From assembly GCF_024345835.1 (NCBI RefSeq), contig NZ_JAGQBW010000002.1, positions 1 through 64,000 of the forward strand: a stretch of 64,000 bases of DNA, in the 5' to 3' direction. Under the pieces are notes generated by a model. It searched no databases. It was not told the origin of the DNA and saw only the letters and a list, made by a program, of their open reading frames with translations. The stretch is from Synechococcus sp. HJ21-Hayes (GTDB lineage Bacteria; Cyanobacteriota; Cyanobacteriia; PCC-6307; Cyanobiaceae). Every line of letters begins with the position of its first letter. The first letter of the stretch is position 1. The position numbers and the translations under genes are program-made. Positions 57,613 through 64,000 of the stretch are shown in pieces.

Positions 57613-59244
57613 TCACCGACTCACCAGCAGTGGCGTCACCACCGGCTGGATGCACTGGGCTTTCCAGTAGCGACCCTCCAGCCAGAGGGCGCCGTGACAG
57701 AAGGCATCCACCAGGTCCTTGCTGCCTTTGGGGAAACGGATCGCTTCTTCCACCAGCGGCTGGGCGCGGTGGTGAAAGCGGATTTGTCCTGCTTCCACCA
57801 GGGGGGCGACGGCATGGGCGCGGGTTTCCTTGCTGCCGCGAGCGGTGATTGGCAGCATCCCCGGCACCCTGCGCCTGAGGGTCTGGAGCACCGCTGGGCC
57901 ATTGGCGGCGTCCTCAATCAACACGGCATGGGGCCGCAGGCCCTGCTGCTCCAGCGCCTCCAGGCAGCCCAGCAGGAAGCGGATCACCTCCGGCAGGCCA
58001 AAACGGTGCCGCGCAGCCCACAGCACCTCCATCTCCAAGGCAGTGCTTTGCAGCGGTCCCTCGTGCTCGCCTGTGCGCGGGTTGAGCGTCCTCGGTGGTG
58101 GTGCCAGCAGGCCCGCCAGACAGAAGCCGCAGTAATCGCTTTCTGCCTCCCCCTTGAAGGACAGGTCACAGGAGAGGGCCAGTAGGGCGTGGTGCCGCTG
58201 ACGGCCATCCGGCCTGGGGAACGGCGGCCGGATCCAGTCGCGCAGGAAGATTGAGCCCGACGCTGGGCTGGGCCGCTGCTGGTACAGCGCTGCCCACCAG
58301 TAGGCGCCAAGGCGGGCGCGGATTTTGACCAGCTCGCTCAGCGGGAAGCGCTCCGGGCACAGCGCCTCGCCCGCTTGCCTCCAGTCCAGAATCAGTGTGC
58401 AGGTGGGCGGCAGCTTGGGACGCTCAGCCGGCTCTTCTGCAACAGCGGGTAGGTCCAGGACGGTCCACTGCTGCGGCGCTTCGCCGAGCTCCTGCTCGTA
58501 CAGCCAGCCGATCACGTCCTGGTGATCCCAGCGGGTCAGCACCACCACCTGGGCCGAGAGGTTCGGCTGCTCGTTGCCATCCGGCCCCAGCACCATGGCC
58601 GGCTCAGCCCGGGTGAGCCACACCGAGCGCAGCCAGTCGATCAGCTTCTGCCGCAGCGCCGGAGAGGCCGCATCACCGGGGCCCTTGTAGGGGTCGTCAA
58701 TGATTCCCAGGCTGTAGCCCTTGCCCGTAAAGGGGCCATCCACACCAGCAGCAATGCAGCCGCCGCGTTGGCGGGTGAGCCAGTTGCCCACAGCTGCTGA
58801 ATCTCGAGCCAGCAGGTGGCCAGTCACCCGGTAGAAGTGGCGCGCTTCTCTGGAGTGGGCGTAGGCCAGCTCGGCCGAATACGACGCGATCGCTGCAAAC
58901 AGGTGCGGGTAGCGCTGCAGGAAGTAGGCCGGGAACAGCTTGGAGACCAGGAGACTTTTTCCGAGCCGGGGAGGACAGGTGACGATCAGCCGGCTGAGCT
59001 GGCCATCGGCTACCTGCTGGAGCAGCTCGATCAGCACGTCGGCCCAGTGGTGGAAGCCATAGCGGGGGTAGGCCTCGGCAATGAAGCTGCGCAAGCTCTG
59101 GGGTTCTGCTGGCTCGGCAGCGGTGGTTGTGGGCAGGTGCAGCAGGCCGGCATCACCCCAGGGGTCGAGCTCGCTCAGCAGTAGGCCGCTGCTAGCTGCT
59201 GCAGGGCGCTGCACAAGTGCCGTACTTGAGGGAGCGCCCGTCAT
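57613..59244 (-). CDS. Terminase large subunit
   Basis: A 543-aa protein. Walker A is IVTCPPRLGKSLLVSKL (about 88-104), with the deviant P-loop of phage terminases, then LGIIDDPYKGP (Walker B), VVVLTRWDHQDVIGWLYEQE (coupling motif) and the RNase-H-like nuclease beginning LALSCDLSFKG with later IEDAANGPAVL and GSKDLVDAFCHG. The enzyme packages DNA into the prohead. The start overlaps the small-subunit stop by 4 bp. Length is normal. Confidence 0.9.
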   Translation of the reverse strand: MTGAPSSTALVQRPAAASSGLLLSELDPWGDAGLLHLPTTTAAEPAEPQSLRSFIAEAYPRYGFHHWADVLIELLQQVADGQLSRLIVTCPPRLGKSLLVSKLFPAYFLQRYPHLFAAIASYSAELAYAHSREARHFYRVTGHLLARDSAAVGNWLTRQRGGCIAAGVDGPFTGKGYSLGIIDDPYKGPGDAASPALRQKLIDWLRSVWLTRAEPAMVLGPDGNEQPNLSAQVVVLTRWDHQDVIGWLYEQELGEAPQQWTVLDLPAVAEEPAERPKLPPTCTLILDWRQAGEALCPERFPLSELVKIRARLGAYWWAALYQQRPSPASGSIFLRDWIRPPFPRPDGRQRHHALLALSCDLSFKGEAESDYCGFCLAGLLAPPPRTLNPRTGEHEGPLQSTALEMEVLWAARHRFGLPEVIRFLLGCLEALEQQGLRPHAVLIEDAANGPAVLQTLRRRVPGMLPITARGSKETRAHAVAPLVEAGQIRFHHRAQPLVEEAIRFPKGSKDLVDAFCHGALWLEGRYWKAQCIQPVVTPLLVSR

Positions 59245-59759
59245 CCCCTCAGCTCCGGTGACTTAATGGGGCCCCGCAGGATGCCGCCGATCTCAGCAAT
59301 CACCCGGAAGGCACCCACCGCCGCAGAGAACTGCTCGGCATCCATCGCCCGGCGGGCGCAGTCGTAGAGGGCGTAGATGTGCTGGGCCTGATGTTCGAGG
59401 CGGTTGCTGATCAGGTCTTCCACCATCCGCTGGCGAGCCGCATCTAGATAGGAGCGGACCGTGCGGGTGTTGGTGACCCCCCAGCTGGCTCCTGCGTTTT
59501 CGTAGATCCGCAGCAGGGGCATGCGCTGGGCAATCCACAGCTGCGCCTCGGCGATGCGCCGCTCCACCTCCATCGCCGTGGGCCTGGGCGCCACCTTGCC
59601 GCGACGGCGGAGGCGGGGTGGATTGCCCTTCCCGACTGGCCTAGAGGGATCGACGCCGGCTGAGGGGACGAGGGCTCGGCCATCGGCGTCCTGATCCAGC
59701 GGGGCAGAGCGCAGGGCCTCGATGACCTCGTTGACAGGTGGCGCTTGCTGAAAAGACAT
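59241..59759 (-). CDS. Terminase small-subunit-like protein
   Basis: A 172-aa protein directly upstream of TerL with a 4-bp overlap. An N-terminal linker is followed by VERRIAEAQLWIAQRMPLLR, YENAGASWGVTNTRTVRSYL (HTH-like) and a helical C-terminus. Position and helix pattern suggest recognition of the packaging site. Identification is by context rather than strong motif. Confidence 0.65.
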   Translation of the reverse strand: MSFQQAPPVNEVIEALRSAPLDQDADGRALVPSAGVDPSRPVGKGNPPRLRRRGKVAPRPTAMEVERRIAEAQLWIAQRMPLLRIYENAGASWGVTNTRTVRSYLDAARQRMVEDLISNRLEHQAQHIYALYDCARRAMDAEQFSAAVGAFRVIAEIGGILRGPIKSPELRG

Positions 59760-59918
59760 CAGCCAGACAACCAGAGCCGCAGGGACCCAGCTGGGGAGTA
59801 CGCAGGTGCCATGGCTGGAATTTGTTTCAGCGAAAGCATAAATACTTTATCCACGCTCGCATATCCGCAGGCCTGATCACCGCTCTGGCCGCAGGTCAGC
59901 TTTGTAGCGGCTGGTCCA

Positions 59919-60217
59919 GGAACGGCTGGAACGGCGCTGGAACGGCCCGCGTTCCGGCCAGATCGCTTGCCAGAGCAGCGTTCCCACGGTGGTGGAACAA
60001 ATGGAACACTAAATACAGATATAGATATAGATAGAGGCCTAAAGCTGCATACCAATTGGTGGGGCTATTGGGTTACCGATCGGGCCGATCCCTTGCCGAG
60101 GCTTAGCTGCCTATTTATCTAGGGGGATGTCCTTGCTGAGCGTTCCACCCGTTCCAACCGTTCCACCCATTGCAGCGCAATGGATCTGGGCGTTTTGGGA
60201 GCGGAACGCCGCGTTCC
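59919..60217. repeat. Cluster of 12 GGAAC/GTTCC sites
   Basis: GGAAC starts at 59919, 59928, 59939, 59994, 60003 and 60203. GTTCC starts at 59951, 59980, 60142, 60151, 60160 and 60213. Three are tandem at 9-bp steps (60142, 60151, 60160). Fewer than one such site is expected by chance in 300 bp. The stretch lies in the 544-bp gap (59760-60303) between primase and terminase genes, which has no gene, and also contains an AT-rich GATATAGATATAGATA run. A replication origin, packaging start or operator array is plausible. Confidence 0.6.
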
Positions 60218-60303
60218 ACCTAGATCCAGGTCACCGCGAAGTAACCGGCCCTCATACCAGGCCAGAACGGCTGTGCTGCAGTGGATCTGTGCTGCCGAGC
60301 CGT

Positions 60304-63000
60304 TCAGAGGCTATTGATGGGGATGGCGCAGGCCCTGGCCTTGGAGCCGGCCCCCTTGAAGCGCACCGAGTTCGTGGTGGGCTGCGCTCCCGGCAATCTG
60401 GAAAGGATCGTGCTCCAGCTGGAGGCCCACGGTGTGCCGTCGAGGATGCGGGCGATCGCCTCGGCGGTGTTGCTCACCAGCAGGTGGTCCTCCTGGATTC
60501 GTATGCCATGGCGCGAGAGGATCTCCTCGGCATAGCGAGCGCTCACAGGATCAAGACCGCCGGGGGTGACAACCGTCTCGACCAGCTCGCCGACGTTGCG
60601 TGTGTGGATCCGGTCCTCGGTTTCCACCCGCAGTTCGAATTGCAGGATGCGATTGAGACAGCGCCGTTCATCGGGCAGACCGATGCTCTGCTGAAAGGTG
60701 CTCCAGTCACTGCCAGCGATCAGGGCCTGAGCCTGGGCAGCTGTCGGGACTTCACTGGACTGCAGGGCCCAGGCGCCAGCTAGCAGCGTGCCGTACTGAT
60801 CCCCCTGATGCTGGGAGCCGAAGTGGGCCGCCGCAACTCGGGAGAACACCCGCACTGCCTGGCGGATCATCGGGAGCAGCACCACGGTTCGGGCGATCAA
60901 GCGCCGGCCGGCGCCGGCAGTGATCTGCTCCTCCAGGTCACGGTCGAGCTCCTCCCAGTGGCGCTGCCGTGCCGGTGGCTGGAGGTGATCCGGGGCCCGC
61001 AGGGTGAGCTGGGAGAAGCGTCGTCTGTCGGCGCCCTGCCTGAGGGCGGTTGAAACGCTGCTGAGCAGGAACATCGAGCGAACCCGGAACCGCTGCACCT
61101 CCCCTGCGGCGGAGCCCTTGCCGATCGAGGCCCGTGTCTCGCTGGAGGCGTAGCGGGCCAGGGCAAGGATCTGCTGGATGCGCTGCTGATCGGCTTTCTC
61201 GTTGCTCTCGGCCTCGTCGATCACAACCGGCAGGGCATCGGAGCGCAGGGCCTGGCGGATGAAGGCCTCGGTTGTGTTGCCCACCACCGGCAGGGCGAAA
61301 TCCCCCAGCAACACCCCGACAAAGCGCTCCAGCAAGGTCGACTTGCCCGAGCCTGCGGCGGCCGTAAGCCAGAGGTGAGGGCGCCAGCTGAGCGCCCCGG
61401 AAATCGGCGCCAGGGCCACCCAACCTGCAAGCAGCAGGGAGGACGCAGGGATGTCCCAGTGAAACCGCTCGGCGATCGAGAGCACCATGAACGCTTCCTG
61501 ATCGCTCAAGGGAGTGGCATCGCCGGGTCCGTGGATTGCCGCGCCGCGCTGGTAGTGAAAGCGTGAGCAGAAGGGTTGGGTGATGGGCTGACTGCGGCCA
61601 TCGACAACGAGGCGATCACCGAGGTGGAGTACCGATTGCCCTGCATCGGCCCAGGCGCCGCGACCGCGCAGGCATTCCAGATCAAAGATCCCAACGGCGG
61701 CCTGCTGCGTAAACAGATCAGAAGCAGCGGCGGTCCAGTTGACCCCAGTCTTGGAGGGAAAGAGGGTCTCCCAATAGGCGATCGGCGCCAGGCGGCAGAG
61801 ATTCATGCCGCCGTGGGAGGAGGAGGCCAGCCGCACCACCTGACCAGTCGAGCGGGGCTGGTAGTAGTAGCCATCCCCATCAAAGCCGAGGCAGAGAAAG
61901 GGCCGTTCGCCTGTGGTGTGGGCTGCCCGCGGCGCCGCTGTTCCACCAGGGGGGAGGCCCGGAAGTACCGGAGCGGCGCTGCAGTCACCTGCGGCGTGAT
62001 TCATCCGCAGGTGGGCGGCCCGGGCAGCCCGCAGGATCACGCTGATGCGCTCCCCCAGTAGGCCCGGAGCGTCATCAACCGAACCGCCCGGCGGCAGACC
62101 GCTCCAAATCTCGCCGGCCGGCAGGTGGAGCAGCGGCAGGCCCACCTCCGCTGCGGCCTTGATCACCTGGCGGGCGCGGCGCTGGCCCTGCTCATCGTGA
62201 TCAGAGAGATAGACGATGCCGGCCACACCGGCCTGCCGGAGGGCGCGGTAGCGCTCAGCGATCTGGGGGCTGCTGTGGGCGTGGCCCGGTTGGGTGGAGG
62301 CGAGGAAGCCACCGCTGATCAGCAGGTCAGCGCACTTCTCCCCTTCCAGTTCAAGCAGCCAGTGGCCGCGGGCCTGCAGCAGCGACGGCCACTGGTACAT
62401 GGGCCAAGGAGCTGGCCCGGCGCCGCGCTGCCAGCCCTGGTCGGTGCGGTGGTTGGCGTAAAAAACCTTGCCGCCGGATCGATCAACGCGGCTGACGCGC
62501 TGGTGGTCGGAGTAGGCGTAGGGGCTGCCGGTGGGCAGCGGCGCTGCCTGCTCATCGAGCAGCGCCAGGTGGAATGCCGGCACCGCTTCTGGCAAGGGGG
62601 GCGGCGTGGGGTCTGCAGAAGCCAGCAGGCCATCCCAGGAGACAGGGGGCTCCGCTCGCTGCGCTGCGACAGGAGGGGGTAGCGCAGCCCGCAGCGGTTT
62701 TGGTTGTTCCAATCTGAGGTGGGCCTCGAGGTGGCGGGCGGCGGTCGCAAAATCCCAGCCGGTCACGCGCAGCAGCAGGTCCATGCCGCTGCCGCCACCG
62801 CCGCTGCGCTCGCGCCCACCGCACTGGTTGCAGTACCAGCCGCCGGGCCCGTCGTCGCGGTCCCAGCGGTAGCGATCGGTGCCGCCGCAGGCGGGGCAGG
62901 GCTGGTGCCGGTCCTGCAGCTGCTCCGGGGTCAGGCCGGCCAGTTCCGCCAGGAGCCGGGGCCAGTGGCCATCAGCTGCGAGCAGCACATCGCTCGCCAT
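60304..63000 (-). CDS. Phage primase-helicase
   Basis: An 898-aa protein. Residues 35-60 have the zinc motif CPAC…CNQC; the next part resembles primase domains, with LLELEGEKCADLLISGG and GIVYLSDHDEQGQRRARQVI (Toprim, about 220-290). The C-terminal part is a helicase/DUF927-like motor with Walker A LTAAAGSGKSTLLERF (about 546-560), DALPVVIDEAESNEKADQQR and SMFLLSSVSTALRQGADRRR. It primes and unwinds element DNA. The start overlaps the RHH stop. Length is within the family range. Confidence 0.85.
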   Translation of the reverse strand: MASDVLLAADGHWPRLLAELAGLTPEQLQDRHQPCPACGGTDRYRWDRDDGPGGWYCNQCGGRERSGGGGSGMDLLLRVTGWDFATAARHLEAHLRLEQPKPLRAALPPPVAAQRAEPPVSWDGLLASADPTPPPLPEAVPAFHLALLDEQAAPLPTGSPYAYSDHQRVSRVDRSGGKVFYANHRTDQGWQRGAGPAPWPMYQWPSLLQARGHWLLELEGEKCADLLISGGFLASTQPGHAHSSPQIAERYRALRQAGVAGIVYLSDHDEQGQRRARQVIKAAAEVGLPLLHLPAGEIWSGLPPGGSVDDAPGLLGERISVILRAARAAHLRMNHAAGDCSAAPVLPGLPPGGTAAPRAAHTTGERPFLCLGFDGDGYYYQPRSTGQVVRLASSSHGGMNLCRLAPIAYWETLFPSKTGVNWTAAASDLFTQQAAVGIFDLECLRGRGAWADAGQSVLHLGDRLVVDGRSQPITQPFCSRFHYQRGAAIHGPGDATPLSDQEAFMVLSIAERFHWDIPASSLLLAGWVALAPISGALSWRPHLWLTAAAGSGKSTLLERFVGVLLGDFALPVVGNTTEAFIRQALRSDALPVVIDEAESNEKADQQRIQQILALARYASSETRASIGKGSAAGEVQRFRVRSMFLLSSVSTALRQGADRRRFSQLTLRAPDHLQPPARQRHWEELDRDLEEQITAGAGRRLIARTVVLLPMIRQAVRVFSRVAAAHFGSQHQGDQYGTLLAGAWALQSSEVPTAAQAQALIAGSDWSTFQQSIGLPDERRCLNRILQFELRVETEDRIHTRNVGELVETVVTPGGLDPVSARYAEEILSRHGIRIQEDHLLVSNTAEAIARILDGTPWASSWSTILSRLPGAQPTTNSVRFKGAGSKARACAIPINSL

Positions 63001-63200
63001 CAGCGCAGGGAAGCCCCGTAGCTGGAGAGGGAGTCGCTGGATAGGGAATCGCTGGGAGCAGGGGGCAGCCTGCGCTCGTCGCCGCGCATCACCTGCACCA
63101 GGGTGCGCCTGACGAAGGAGGCGCGGCTTTCGATGCCGTCGGCGTTGCGGTCGATCCAGGCGACGACGGGCTCAGGGAGCTGCAGCTGTACGCGCTTCAT
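63000..63200 (-). CDS. Ribbon-helix-helix DNA-binding protein
   Basis: A 66-aa protein. RVQLQLPEPVVAWIDRNADG, IESRASFVRRTLVQVM is the strand-helix-helix of CopG/Arc-type regulators. The C-terminus is Ser-rich. First gene of the minus-strand replication/packaging block, divergent from the helicase gene across an 80-bp gap, so it may repress that promoter. Confidence 0.75.
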   Translation of the reverse strand: MKRVQLQLPEPVVAWIDRNADGIESRASFVRRTLVQVMRGDERRLPPAPSDSLSSDSLSSYGASLR

Positions 63201-63281
63201 GATGACGGTGGAGTGCTACCGCAAAAGCCTAGCAATAGTTTCAGGTAGCCCTAAAGTCTGGCGAAGTGCTGTCGGCGTGCC

Positions 63282-64000
63282 GTGGCCATCGCCCTGCGTC
63301 CTTACCAATTGGAGGCCGTGCAGCGGGTCCGGCTTGCCTTCCTGGAGGGGCACCGCGCCGTGCTGTTTGTGCTGCCCACCGGTGGTGGCAAGACGGTGGT
63401 GTTCAGCCACATCGCCCAGCAGGCGGCAGCGCGCGGTAACCGCATCGCCGTGCTGGTGCACCGGGCCGAGTTGCTGGAGCAGGCCTCCCGCGCCCTGGCG
63501 GACCTAGGAGTGGAGCACGGCCTGATCGCTGCCGGCCGCTCGATGAACCTGCGGGCACCGGTGCAGGTGGCCTCGGTGGGGTCCCTGGCCCGGCGCTTAT
63601 CGATGCTGCCGCGCGATTTCTTCCAGCTGCTGGTGGTTGATGAGAGTCACCACGCGAGCGCCTCCACCTGGGCGAAGGCACTGGAGCACTTCAACACCGC
63701 CAAGGTGCTCGGCGTCACGGCGACACCCTGCCGCAGCGACGGCCAGCCTCTCGGTGCCTGGTTCTCCTGCATGGTGCTCGGTCCCACTCCCGCCTGGCTG
63801 AGCGACAACGGCTACCTGGCGCCGGCCCGGGTCTATGCCCCACCGATCGGCTTTTCAGCCAAGGGGCTGCGGCGCCGGATGGGCGATTTCGATCTGCGCC
63901 AGGCCGCCGGTGCCCTCGGCGGCAGCCGCATCCTGGGCGATGCGGTCAGCCACTACCAGCGCCACCTGGAAGGCCGCACGGCGATTGCCTTCTGCTGCTC
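63282..64000 (+). CDS. SF2 DEAD/DEAH-type helicase, partial (runs off right edge)
   Basis: About 240 residues are visible from a GTG at 63282. YQLEAVQRVRLAFLEG (Q motif), LPTGGGKTVVFSH (Walker A, about 28-40), LVVDESHHASA (DE-H-H box), LGVTATPCRSDGQPLG (motif III). The C-terminal helicase lobe begins near the edge. It resembles phage UvsW/RadD-type repair helicases. Oriented away from the primase and sharing the 63201-63281 promoter gap. Confidence 0.85.
   Translation, partial: MAIALRPYQLEAVQRVRLAFLEGHRAVLFVLPTGGGKTVVFSHIAQQAAARGNRIAVLVHRAELLEQASRALADLGVEHGLIAAGRSMNLRAPVQVASVGSLARRLSMLPRDFFQLLVVDESHHASASTWAKALEHFNTAKVLGVTATPCRSDGQPLGAWFSCMVLGPTPAWLSDNGYLAPARVYAPPIGFSAKGLRRRMGDFDLRQAAGALGGSRILGDAVSHYQRHLEGRTAIAFCC

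Overview
This window looks like accessory DNA from a GC-rich picocyanobacterium of the Synechococcus/Cyanobium type. The evidence is the cyAbrB regulator, DUF1651, DUF2811 and Nif11-like proteins, GCGATCGC (HIP1-type) octamers near 8.66, 58.88 and 60.45 kb, and high-GC coding with many Leu/Ala/Gln-rich proteins. No ribosomal or housekeeping gene was seen. The window is best read as one large integrated mobile element entering at a tRNA-Pro remnant (about 4.17 kb) and running off the right edge.

Layout. (1) 1-4.1 kb: chromosomal side with IS3 and IS481 remnants, a VOC protein, small cyanobacterial proteins and a small excisionase-like HTH gene. (2) 4.1-5.6 kb: tRNA terminator, displaced 3' half of tRNA-Pro (putative att core), flanking duplicated motifs and a tyrosine integrase. 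(3) 6.2-8.5 kb: phage-type genes (DUF2493, Gp157, Rad52-like annealing protein). (4) 8.7-15 kb: a membrane protein and a run of small secreted proteins, one split inside its signal peptide by a complete IS3-family element, then a secreted nuclease. (5) 15.1-19.6 kb: cyAbrB, a MazF/PemK toxin-antitoxin pair, a kinase-WYL fusion and a divergent LysR-like regulator. (6) 19.8-36.8 kb: a tightly packed ten-gene operon whose core is class 1 DISARM (drmD, drmMI, drmA, drmB, drmC). It also holds an uncharacterised 528-aa gene, two uncharacterised small genes and an MntA/HepT-type pair. (7) 37-64 kb: a phage-like block with two sigma factors, capsid, scaffold, portal, both terminase subunits, primase-helicase and fibre or beta-propeller proteins. 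It is interrupted by a 7.6-kb accessory region (43.1-50.8 kb) and by a DUF4365 nuclease-like gene.

How it may work together. The integrase and excisionase-like gene would handle integration at tRNA-Pro. The Gp157/Rad52 and primase-helicase genes would serve replication and recombination. The capsid, portal and terminase genes could package DNA, but no tape measure, tail tube or lysis gene is visible, so a capsid-forming satellite or a remnant is as likely as a complete prophage. DISARM, MntA/HepT, MazF and DUF4365 make the element a carrier of defence-type cargo. A 25-bp palindrome before drmD and the adjacent WYL and LysR-like genes are plausible control elements.

Standout observations are the augmented DISARM operon, the AT-rich mosaic core of DrmMI, an integron-like cassette with an attC-type hairpin inside the phage block, a UmuD-like protein lacking both catalytic residues, a seven-repeat beta-propeller, and a 12-copy GGAAC/GTTCC cluster in the replication-packaging gap.
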